DNA from: Diphasiastrum complanatum
Lineage: Eukaryota; Streptophyta; Lycopodiopsida; Lycopodiales; Lycopodiaceae
Direction of reading: 5' to 3'
NCBI GenBank assembly: GCA_029204225.1
Contig: CM055101.1
Coordinates: 30,119,975 to 30,183,974, forward strand
Length of the DNA: 64,000 bases
Part shown: positions 33,791 to 44,464 of the stretch, piece after piece
Layout of the letters: each line of letters starts with the position of its first letter
Numbering within the stretch: position 1 is the first letter of the stretch
The notes under the pieces: generated by a model
Told to the model about the DNA's origin: nothing
Seen by the model: only the letters and a program-made list of their open reading frames with translations
Database searches by the model: none
Translations under genes and position numbers: made by a program

Positions 33791-34434
33791 AAGATTCAAC
33801 TAGTTTCATCACATTTTGCAATATTTCCATATTTGGCATATTGAGGCCAAAAATCATTTTAGCCTTAGAGATAAACTTTTTGAAGTTATATTAGTTTAAA
33901 ATACATTCAATAAACACATTTGGAAAGTGTGGGAAAGTTGGTAGTCGAGTTTGAGAGAGATTCAAATTTGAACTTTGGGTACATTGAATCTAGACCCAAA
34001 AATAGTAGGGTTTACATTTTGGAAGGAAAGCCAAGTGGCCAAATAGGGTTTGGAAACTCTATAAAAGGATGTAACTCGTGGAAAGACACATCTTCTCTCT
34101 TCTCTATCTCATTTCATGATCATACATGGTTCTCTTGGGTTCTACTATCCATTGGTGCACTATCTTGGTGATTGCTTGCAATTCTATGTGTAGAATGATC
34201 TATATTTGCTATTTTTGGATCCACACGTGTGAAATACAGTAGCTTGCTGGTTTTATACGGACAGTAACAGTACATAATCATTTCATTCAGTTTGATCAAG
34301 TTCTATTAGTGTTTGCATCTCAAATTGTGTGTAGATGCTGATTTTTCTACATTGGTGAAATTGGTAGTGTATTTCTCTTTCTAACCAAAGATCATTCAAG
34401 TAGATTGGATCATAAGGATCTGAAATCTTTCATA
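33786..34434 (+). repeat. Copia 3' LTR
   Basis: Partner of 28409-29058; ends CTTTCATA (C-to-T change from CACA). Followed by the target duplication GTAAT. Confidence 0.95.
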
Positions 34435-34439
34435 GTAAT

Positions 34440-34920
34440 CAGAGAAGACAAAGCCGAATGCATAAGTTCTTGTCTCTTATCAAGTACTAGTAGATTTGTT
34501 ATGTCAGATTATATACTGGAGCTTACTTTGTTTTTTATCATTTCAGGAAAGAATTTTCCTTGATGATTTTGCAATTCGTCGAGGAGGGCAGAGATCTTCT
34601 ATGCGAGAATTTTCAAGAGATCATGCACTCAGGCACTGTCTAAAGTCCTTCAACAATAATGAAATAAGTATTGCCCACTGAAAGTTTCATCAACATGGTG
34701 AAACTATGATTATGGCAATCAAGGCACTGTCTCATTTTCTTGGAGGACATAATTTTAATAAGGTGCATAAAATAATTTTTGTAAAGAAAACTATTGCGGT
34801 TAAAATTTTAGGATATAGACTAGTGAATTCCATGCTAAGATCATCTCATTTTGCAATGTATGTTGCTTACGTTGATCCGAGTAACCATGAAAACTATGAG
34901 CCCAAAAGTATCTAATCTAA
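34440..34920 (+). pseudogene. Family X plus-type gene, copy 2, 3' part
   Basis: The interrupted frame resumes as REDKAECISSCLLSSTS. After an acceptor-like TTATCATTTCAG (about 34548), an exon reads ERIFLDDFAIRRGGQRSS, HALRHCLKSFNNNE, a TGA at 34679-34681, and then IKALSHFLGGHNFNK|GTGCAT, with a donor at about 34762. A last segment, VAYVDPSNHENYE (about 34.86 kb), matches copy 1 (TYVDLSKHENYE), after which the gene is cut off relative to copy 1. Function unknown. Confidence 0.5.
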
Positions 34921-34984
34921 TTGCACATATTTAATTGTCTATTGTAGTGTAAAATCAAAATCTTACCATAAATGTGTTATATGA

Positions 34985-35955
34985 TCAACACCCCATGCAC
35001 TCTGAACTGCATCCACAAAGTGATTGGTTGTTTTCTGTATCATTTGAACATCAGTATTTGAAAATTTATCTTTTCTCAAGTATTTCACCGTGTTCTAACT
35101 TTTTTCAAACTTCTACTTTGTGTATACGAGTAGAACCTTCTTCTTCGAAATCTTGAGTTGCTGCAATAATTTCTTTCCAAACTGTGTATTGAACCTTAGA
35201 ATGTTTGCCAGAATAATTTGGTAAATATCTTCGAGCATTAGATCCTCCAATGCTCGGCTTGCATGTAATATTTCCTGTTTTACCTAATAACTTGTTATCT
35301 TTTTTTATTTTAACGTGACCTTTATGTAAGCCTGCTTTGGACAACACATCCTCTAATATGGAAATAGCTTCCTTTGCAGAGGCACCTGGCTCAGAATTCC
35401 ATGCAAACAAGATGTGAAGATATATTATTTTTTCTATAACATGCACCTCCGCATGCAATGTACAAATATGAACATTTCGTAGAGGAATCGGTAGTACAGG
35501 TTTCCAATTAGGATGTTCTCGATCTCTTGATATTTGTGTCATGTCTTTTGTTGTTTTCATGCAGTACAAACAAGGGTGTTTAGAGTTAGCGCCATGAGAT
35601 ACATTGAACATATATTTTAATATCTTCAGATCTCCCGCTAAATGCCATTCAATGTTGAAAGTGCCAATTCCAGGAATATTCAGTGGAACTCCCTCCATGT
35701 TTTTTACGGTGGCAGGATATGACGTTCTATTAAATATCCATGAGAGAATGTCATCGTCTTCTTTCATCACCTATAAGAGAATACAAAAATGTGATTGTCT
35801 CATAATATTAACATAAAGAAGATTTTAGATATGAAATCCATATTCAAATGATTATCCCTATTTATTTGGCAAAGGAGCTGCTATACCTGAAATGTTGCCA
35901 ACCACCAAATATCATTCTGATTGAACACTGAAATTGAGGATGTAAATACGGTATG
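34985..35955 (-). pseudogene. Family X minus-type gene, copy 2 (best-preserved; unrecognised protein)
   Basis: An open frame of 219 codons (35105-35770) begins after an acceptor-like TTCTCTTATAG: MKEDDDILSWIFNRTSYPA, NIPGIGTFNIEWHLAGDLK, GANSKHPCLYCMK, LHAEVHVIEKIIYLHILFAW, GLHKGHVKIKKDNKLLGKTG and WKEIIAATQDFEEE. Upstream, NDIWWLATFQ|GT (about 35.89 kb) marks the previous exon, separated by an intron of about 110 bp. Downstream, codons continue in another frame (to about 34985). The conserved CxxC, HAE and two-intron structure in several copies imply a once-functional spliced gene. Transposase ancestry is possible but unproven. Confidence 0.6.
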
Positions 35956-38900
35956 CGTCCTTTCATATAATCAATAAAAAAATGTTTTCTATTGAGCATT
36001 GTTTGAGTTGTCTACATCTTTGCTCTATGGCTATCAAACTTGATTTTGCTGGCTGATGAAATTTTTTGACAGTAATCTCTTTTGGAGGCATTATTAAACA
36101 TTATCTTAGAGTTTATGGGTGTTCAAGTAGGATGGCAAAAATCATTTGTGAAATACCTATGATGGTTTTTTGAAAATTCATCGGTAGCAAATCTATTTGT
36201 TCAGACGTGAGCACTTCTCGAGTAAGCTAGAAAAATTGAACTTGGCATAGCTTTAAGCCTTCGTGTCAAGATTTTGACCAGTCACATAATTTTTATTTTT
36301 CTGACTGGAGCTTGGATCTTTTCTAAGTGACCACCAAAGTTTATCAATGCTCAAGTTTGGTGCTAAAACATCATTTGATAAGAAAAATCTATGGTGGTTT
36401 CAAATTGATATTCATTGTTGACAAGGTTCTTTGTTCCATCACGAGAATTTTTTCAAGTAGTTTGTAGTGACATTTTAAATATGTTGAATAGTGTCCAAAC
36501 TCTACAAAGTAATTGACAATAGATTGATCTTTTCACATCTCTTCGCTTTCACATCAAATGGAAGATAAATCCATACATTGATTTGAAGTATTCTTTGAAG
36601 ATATTAACACTTTATTCACAAGAAATTAGAACTCATTAAGCTTCATGAAACCGCGATCAAGAAAGCACAAGGAAAAACTTTCATTTTAACAAAGAAGGAA
36701 GACAATCTTCCTCTAAGATATTGATCTCGTCCATTGCTCTGCTTCTACCTATACAACATATGCAACCTAGCAACCTCATCTAGGCACGCCAAGTGAGGAG
36801 CAAGCTCCTAAGATGTCACTACACAATAGTTGGGATTCTAGCCTAGGCCTTGCCAGTCGCAATCAACAACCCTACCCATACACCACAATGTGATGGACGA
36901 CATGGATACTTGAAAACATGACTCTCCAAAGACAAAAAGCCATAATTCGAATACATAAGAAAAAAATGATTCATGGAAGGTGTGGCATAATCATCCAAGG
37001 TCCTTAAATGAAGTGCAATTTGGTCTTCACTAGATCATAACATAAATTCATAATTAAAATGGATTTTTAATTTGTACTGAATTCGGTCTAAAATGTCTAA
37101 AATCAAGAATATAATTTGCATAATTTTGTGTCCAATTCTTAGTATTGGATTTTTTAAAAAATAATAATAAAACAATTCCAAAACCATAGGCAAATGACTT
37201 CCAAATCATAGTCAAAGTAGGCATAGGTTAAATTTGTTTTAAAAAAGTAGGCTTATCTAACTAAACACGATCACTTTTAATCTCCCTAACTGGTTAATTT
37301 TAGGTGGTAAGAAGTCTCAAAATATGAATATAGTCTCAATACAATCTTAAAAGTGAGCTTTTATTGTTTATTAAGCAAGTAAACTATATAATGAATGCTA
37401 GGTATCACCACAAACTAAATGATACTTAGCATCTTTATGCTTCATTGCAGTGCTCAGGAAAATCGGCATTGTTAAGGAATGGAACCGGCATAATTCATAA
37501 AAAACTGGCATATGAATATTTTAAAAGGATGTAAATTTCTTAAAAATTGACAATTTTAAAATGTATCGGATTTTAGTTCCTTCATTAAGTTTTTACATCT
37601 TAAACCTACGGCTACTTTTAGACTTGGAGGATTATATACATTGTTTTTCAAAATGTACAGGTTATTTAATGGCTTGTTCCAAATTATGGAGGAAATTTTT
37701 CTGCATGTAAATAGTAAATATTACATAGTATGTACTATGGAAATTGGAATTATGGGTAATGGTCTTGGGGCCACACTCTAGACTCCAGAGTCCAAAGTCC
37801 ACAATGTCATAGTTCATTTGAATTTTGAGGCTTGAAGCCTTGACAATTCAAAATTTGAGTCTCCAAATTTCAACTGCAGTTTCAGAGATGCAGTTTGAAC
37901 TGTGACAAAGTGACCATTGACATGCCACGCGGCCACCTCCATGTGGCCATTGGCCCTTGGGACTCTAATTAATTAAATGCACCGCTATTGTGATTCAATG
38001 CGAAATGACATTTGTCATTTCTCATTCAAGTTTGAACATTCTAGAATCCAAAATCCAGATCCATGTTTAATCTTCGAAGTTTGAACTTCCAAGTTTTTCC
38101 ACAATGCATTATGCAGTGGCAGAGTAGAAGGAGCAGTGCAGCGTGCTTGTCGCTCGCGGGTCGGGAAACCTCTTTCCACTTACCCTAGCAAAATCGGCAC
38201 GATCGTGACTGTGGAAAAACTTTTCCAAGCAGGTCAACTGAAAAGGAGGGAGGAGAGAGTTTTAAGACAAATATTGAAGACTATGGCAAGTGTGCATTAG
38301 CGCATTCAAAACCCATCTGCTCGAGACTGCTTTAAGGTCTGTTTCTGCCTTGGTTGGTCCTCTTCTTTTATAAGCTTAATCACTCAAAACATTAGTTCCA
38401 TCAGAAGTTATGCGGGCAGCGGCTTATTGTGTGCAGGTGAGAGCAAAGACGGTGTGTTCAAAAATTCTATATATGATTGTTATGTTTGTGAGCTTGTTTC
38501 AATTTTCAAAAGTGCTCAATATCTTTATTTAAAAGATCCAACTCTTGTCTGCTAACCAGACCCACAAGTGGCACAAGACCACGAAAATTTTCAGTGTTTG
38601 TATTTGATGGATTAGAACTGGACATCATAATGCACTCCACAAATCAGTTCTATCTAGCTAAAGAAAGCTGTTGTTGGATTTTTGTCTAATACAATACAAG
38701 TGATACACAGGTGGTTTGAGGATTTTTCTGTACATATTTTTGTGTGAAAAACTTCAAATGGACTTTATTTGTAACTTGTTTGATTTCTAAAATGAGAATC
38801 GTTTGTTATCAATGAATCAAATATGTCCTTTGTAATATGTTTGCTCAAACATTGTGGAGAATAAAGCTTCTACGCATGAGCATGAAATAAACTATTTGTA

Positions 38901-39838
38901 CTTTTATAGCCGAGCAGGTGTTCTAAATTAAGTGACTACTTATTACATGGAACATATGTTCTCTATAAACGATTGATGTGCTATTAAATGCATGACACTT
39001 TAATTAACGGAAAATTTTCTGAAAGGGAGATATTGATGCAATGAGACTGACTATTTAGTACTATTTAGTACTTACCCATCTCTCAAAGTTTTTTCCATCT
39101 GTTCAAATCAGCCAGATAATTAAATCTTCTATTTTGGCAACCGTTGTAGCATTCGAATAAGCTACTGTAAGCGATCAGACTCCAGAGGCTCATGATTCTG
39201 TCGAAAATTCGTAAACTAAAAAGGTCGGATGAGTGAGTGTTGTATGCAACAACGGTGATGAGGCTTCTTGATCAAAGAGTGTGAGAAGAAGAGGCTGAAC
39301 AACAAATGCTTTCCATAGATTACTTCGGCACCTACATCAAGTCTTTGGCTTGCTGATCGTCGTTGATTAGCAAGCCAAAGACTTAATATTAGAAATAGTG
39401 GAATTTTTATCTACAATTCGCATGTCCACATCAAACACAAAATATCAACTTGTATATTTAGAATTTGTGCTTAAAAATCAACACAAGTATATGTCTCAGG
39501 CAAAGCTGGTCCGTGAATTACTCCTCTAATATTAACCTCCCTATAAATCTATGAACACAACTATTTGCAACGATTTTTTTTTCCCAACATCAGACTGTCA
39601 TCATGAGTCTGAGAGAATCCAAGTCTGTAGAAACATGAAGAAGAAAATCAGTAAAAGAAAATTTTCACTCGTAGGAGGGATCAAAACAGAAAGAAACTCT
39701 TTTATAGCATAATCAAAGGAACCTTGGCTCTCACCATGAATGAAAACCATGCTCGAAATGATCAACAACCCCAGAGACAGTCCACTTATAATATTCCTGT
39801 TGCAGGCATCTCCTAGACCTAGTCATCGAATTGTCTGA
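35956..39838. other. 3.9 kb without a recognisable gene
   Basis: AT-rich, no long frame on either strand and no similarity to other parts of the window. A GC-richer patch at about 38.10-38.25 kb has no recognisable coding content. A hairpin lies at 39339-39384. Confidence 0.55.
39339..39384. repeat. Hairpin: 20-bp stem, 6-base loop
   Basis: AAGTCTTTGGCTTGCTGATC (39339-39358) pairs with 39365-39384 with one mismatch, around the loop GTCGTT. Stem and loop are too short for a typical plant microRNA precursor. It could be a transposon end, a foldback remnant or a transcript terminator-like hairpin. Confidence 0.8.
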
Positions 39839-40377
39839 AGATAGGCTTGAGTGCAGCAAATGAGGCACTTCTTAAAGCAAGTTTTTTCCTATCCATTCAC
39901 TGTGATCAAGACTTTTGTGAAAAAGTTGAACACCTTCGTTCACAGGTTCTACGTATGGTTCTACCTTGCATTGCCTTAAATTCCCACATTGCAGTATGTT
40001 GGAATATTGCTCTGCCAAAACCTTTGGATACTGATCTGATTCCTTCTAGGAAATCGCACTCGAATTCGATCCAAGTGTTATAACTTTGATACATTGTTTG
40101 AGGACATGGATGCGCCAGAGGTCTGTCCAATGTTCAGGTTGCAAATATCAAAGTAAGATGGACTCTTCATCATGCTCTTTCCAATGTCAGAGGTATTACA
40201 AAATGCAGCAGCTATTTGTGGGACTTCTAGGGATGTCGTTCTGCTTGATCCTCTTGAGTGATTCCAGCTTGCGTATTCACTTCTGGCATTAGAAAATAAT
40301 CTCATGTCCTAGCAGCTAAGATGTTTGAGCTTCTCACGCAACAGATCCAAGCTGGTCTGCTATGGGAGATGGGCACT
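39800..40377 (+). pseudogene. Decayed coding exon(s), unrecognised
   Basis: After an acceptor-like TTCCTGTTGCAG (about 39807), broken frames give SAANEALLKASFF, then from 40107 MDAPEVCPMFRLQIS, MSEVLQNAAAICGTSRDVVL, FQLAYSLLALEN and, after a one-base shift, LAAKMFELLTQQIQAGLLW, ending ...GGCACTGAAG|GTAGGT with a good donor at about 40380. At least two stops interrupt it. The helical leucine-rich character suggests an old cellular gene rather than a transposon. No family could be assigned. Confidence 0.4.
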
Positions 40378-40380
40378 GAA

Positions 40381-42141
40381 GGTAGGTGGAGTAGCATCAC
40401 CAGCTGATCAAGGTGAAAACAAATGAAAGAGATGCAAGGGAGTAGAACTAGGAGGAGTGAGTGAGGGGGGAAAGGCAAGCTACAGAAGCAAGCTATATAT
40501 GCATTACCTAAATTTCAACCAGCTTAGAGAAATCAATAAGTTGATAATCCCTTGTTTAGTCTCTTCTTGGCAGTGAAACAGCTAGAGCAAGGCTTGTGGA
40601 ATGTTTGAAGGGAGTAAAAGCAAAAAAATTTACCTTCCTGTCAGCCAGAGGAGTCATCTCCAAGATGTTTGAATTTTGAGATCTTTCATCAGTGGTCCAT
40701 GCCTCACTTGGCCCTAAACCCTGATTAAGTAGGTTTCCCTTTGAATAGACTATAGTTGATGTTTCTGTTGTTCCTATTGCTGATTCATTGCCACTTTTTA
40801 TTGTTGTGTGTGACTGCAGATTCCAGAATAGTAAAGCAATGATTGCATGCCCATCAGAGGTTTTAATCTTTAAACTTATTGTTGATAAATATGATAACCT
40901 GCATATGTAGCTCTCTCAAAGTTTGGTTTGTCCATTTATTAATGGCCTTACTCAGAAGTTTTAAATACAAGAAATGCATATTGATCTTAACCAGTTGTAT
41001 TGAGCTATTTTTTTTAGTTTTGTTGAAAGTTGAAATTATATTTAGGCAGCTCAGCTCTTCTGGCTACTCGACGAACAAATTATGCCATATGGTCAGTTGT
41101 TGAGGGCAAATTGGCAATTGCAATCTTCCTTTTTGATGTCACAGCTGCCAAACCTTTCTAAATGCACTTTCTATTGTCCCAGATGAGGACTGCTTCAGTG
41201 TTTTGGCATGCACAAATGTTAGAAGACAGTTCAGTTCAATCAAATTCAATTTTGAGTAGGGATGTCTCGTTTCATTGCATGTGCAGAGTTAGGGAATCAT
41301 GAATAGGGATGATAAATCATGAGCTTTCTTCTATTTCTTGAAGCTTGAAGCAGTGAGGGCTGAGAAATGAGCGGCTGAGGCATGAGCAACGATTGGGGCA
41401 TGAAAAGCAAGCCATAATGAGACATGAGAGCACCATCTAGTGAATAAGGTTGCACAGCAAGCCATCTTTGTATATGCAACATCTCTGTCAGGTATGGCTA
41501 TTAACTTCTTTAAGATTGTCTATTGGTTGGGCCTCTACCCATATCAGCTAAGTCTCTCATCTAGTGTATGTCTTTTTATGAGCTTGGAAAACTTAGCCAA
41601 GCTTATGATTCAAACTTTTTGATTAGAGAGCTCAGCAAAGAGCTATTTTCATCCTCTTGATCATATTTGTTTCTTGAAATAGCAATGTTCTGATGGTTCT
41701 TACACCTTTTACTTTCTTGAAAATCATAGCCACTTTGTTAATGACTGCTTGTTTCCTATATTGTGAAGTTCTACTCTGGTACATTTGAAAGGATGTCTGT
41801 TGTGCATTTGTAATCTGGGTGAGAGAACGTAGACAACAGTTGTAATTTGGTGAGAGAATCTCTAACACATATAAAATGTACCTATTGCTTAATATTCGTC
41901 TTGAACTACATAATACAAAGTCTTATGAACATAATTGTACTATGTTAGTAGTGACTTGAAAGATTGTGTGATAACTTCATAACAAAATAGTTGACAAACA
42001 ACTTTTTCATGTGCAGCTGCGACATATCGCAACTGTGCTATAATCACACTCCACGCGACTAAAAGATAGCAGATGTGAATCACATCTTGACATAATTTTG
42101 TGCTTGAAAATTAATCTTTGTGGCTAACACATTTGGAAATC
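40381..42141. other. No gene recognised upstream of the hAT element
   Basis: No conserved frame. I looked here for hAT terminal inverted repeats and 8-bp target duplications paired with sequence after 44464 and found none I could support. Confidence 0.5.
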
Positions 42142-44464
42142 ATGTCACAAAATGCCTCTAAAGAGAGCATGAATCAAAATCGACTCGATGCTTCTAAGGA
42201 GAGCATAAATGAGAATCTAGTAAAATGCTCTAAACGAAAGCAGTCCAATACTTTCAGTATGCCTGGCTTTCAAAGGAGAAGGCATACCATGCATGGTTGT
42301 GATCGATGCAATGGTGTAGGTGAAACTAGCATTGTGAACGAACAAATTAAGCCTTCTAATGAGAAAGAAAGTCTTGAATTTGCCAGAATAAAAAAAGCGT
42401 GCGATTTATGGCAAGATCGTTGGCTTATCGATTATCCTTGGCTGGAATTCAGTCGCAACTTGGGAAAAGTATTCTGCAAAGTGTGTAAGCAGCAGCCAAA
42501 CAGGCTAAAAAATGTTTTTGGCTGTGTAGGGAGCACAAATATCCGTGCTAGCGCATGGCTAGACCATGGAAGGCCTAAGCAGCACAAAGACATTTATAAA
42601 GATCAAATGGAGGCTGAAAGAAATGCTCTACGTGTGGCCAATATGACCATACGTGGCCAAAAAGAAGAAACACTTTGGACTCTTTTCAGAGTTGCATATT
42701 ATATCGCAAAAGAAAATCTTGCATATAGTAAATTCCAGTCTTTGCTGCAATTATTTAGAATATGCGGGGTAAAAACAATGACCAAAAGCCTTTATCAGCA
42801 TGATAAAGCATGTGCAGAGTTTGTAAAATATATCGGTGACTCACTCTGAGAAAGCTTATTGGAAAAAGTGAAGCAAAGTCCAGTTTTTGGACTTATGGTA
42901 GATGAATCCACTGATATATCTGATACCAAGTCATTAGTAGTGTACATAACTTACCTTGATAATTGTAGTCCTATGACCTCTTACTTATGTCTCACTTCCG
43001 TAGCCAATGAAAATGATGAAGCCTTATATGATGCCATAATTGATATCATTAGTACTTCTAATCTTGACATTCGGAAGTTTGTTGGTTTTGGTTCTGACGG
43101 AGCTGGAGTCATGGTAGATTCAAAATCTGGAGTTGCAACTAGATTGAAAGTTGTTTGTCCTTTTTTATTAAGTATACATTCTGTTGCCCATAGATGTAAC
43201 CTTGCTTGTTCTGGTCCAGCTTCTAAACTACCCTATGCTAAATTCCTTGATGCACTTGTTAACTCAATTGTCGCATTTTTTGCCAATAGTTGCAAACGAC
43301 TAGCACTTCTACAATCATTAGAAATAGAATTGGCCAATGATGTTTTGAAATTGACAAGAGTGATTAGCACTAGATGGCTAAGTCGACATGGTTTCCTTAA
43401 AAGATTGTGTGACGTTCTCCAACCTGTCATACATGCAATAAAAGATGAATTTAACAAGCTATCCCAAAAAAAAAAAAAATCAAAGAAATTCACTTCGATA
43501 TGATGAAGTCCTTGATGTTGATGAGGATGCATTTGAAGCTGCCCTATCGTCTATAGCAAGTCAAAAAAAGCAATTCAAGCTGCTGCCGCAAAAAAGGCTT
43601 TTAGAAAATTTATGTGATTTCAAGAATCTGTACAGCTTGCATTTTCTAGTTGACATTCTTGGAAGATTGTCGATATTGAGCCTAATCTTTCAAAGAGATT
43701 ACATTGAGGTGGGAGCCATATCAGGGATTGTATCAAGCGACATTGCCACAATTCAACTGGAGTACATTGAAGAACCACTCACCAACTTAAACGCTCAAAC
43801 ATGCGATAGCAAAGGCTATCCTCTTCTTCTGGAATACGATCTTGAAAAGGGATATTTGAGATGGTTGCAAGCTTGCCTTCGCGGTAATATGTATTATGAT
43901 ATTGAGATCAAAAGATGTATTTTAGGATCTGATTTAGATGAGGCAATAGCTTTTCAAAAGAGTTTTGCTCATGCTGTAGTAGAATGTTTGTCACAACAAT
44001 TCAAAGACATGGGTCATCTAGGTTCTTTCAAAGTACTATCCCCTATCAACATTCCGAAGTGCATGCGAGAAATGAAGGACTATGGTTACAACGACATCAA
44101 TAAACTTGGTGAATTTTATGCAACAGGTAAAGTCAACAACATTGGAACTTCAATTCCTCCGATAATTGATTTACAAGACATAAGGGCAGAATACAAGACG
44201 TTCAAAATTAAAGCAATGACTGATTGGGCTGGGAGATCCTTTCGAGATACTTGGTCAATAATTGGGTCCAACGAACAATTAAGAGAAAAGTATAAGGGTT
44301 TGCATATGTTAGCATGCATTGCTCTCGTGCAATGTGCTAACTCAGCTGCTTGTGAGAGAGGCTTCAGCAGGATGAATCTTATCAAGGACCGAAAAAGAAA
44401 TAGTTTGGAAGCAATGGAGGCTTTGATGCGCATCTCCATTGAGGGGAGTGTTGATGTCAATTGA
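42142..44464 (+). pseudogene. hAT-superfamily transposase, nearly intact (one stop, one frameshift)
   Basis: ATG 42142 (MSQNASKESMNQNR). An N-terminal zinc-finger-like region (FSRNLGKVFCKVCKQQPN, then WLDHGRPKQH) is followed by the catalytic core: LMVDESTDISDTKS (first Asp), VGFGSDGAGVM (second Asp), SIHSVAHRCNLAC and STRWLSRHG. The C-terminal hAT dimerisation region has CANSAACERGFSRMNLIKDR. TGA at 42847-42849 is the only stop before a shift at an A14 run (43466-43479); the frame then stays open to TGA 44462-44464. About 770 codons in total, normal for hAT. The zinc finger and SVAHRCNLA/TRWLS pattern look like ZNF862/C17orf113-type hATs, better known from animals (from memory). Terminal repeats not found. 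Confidence 0.9.

Larger units (their letters stand above)
28409..34434 (+). mobile_element. Complete Ty1/Copia element lacking reverse transcriptase
   Basis: 650-bp LTRs begin TGTGAAAGAT and end ATCTTTCACA (3' LTR: CATA). The target duplication GTAAT is at 28404-28408 and 34435-34439. A Met-tRNA primer site follows the 5' LTR and a purine tract precedes the 3' LTR. Domain order is gag, protease, integrase, filler, RNase H. The RT expected at 32100-33200 is replaced by about 1.1 kb of unrelated DNA. About two dozen differences between the LTRs by eye (3-4%). Stops and frameshifts in gag and pol mean this copy makes no polyprotein. Confidence 0.95.

Noticed and set aside
24046-35955. Endogenous giant virus as a firm annotation
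   Set aside because: Only a histone-like gene and compact spacing point that way; spliceosomal introns and lack of any viral hallmark gene argue against it.
39339-39384. Plant microRNA precursor
   Set aside because: Stem of 20 bp with a 6-base loop is too short, and no extended imperfect stem is visible around it.
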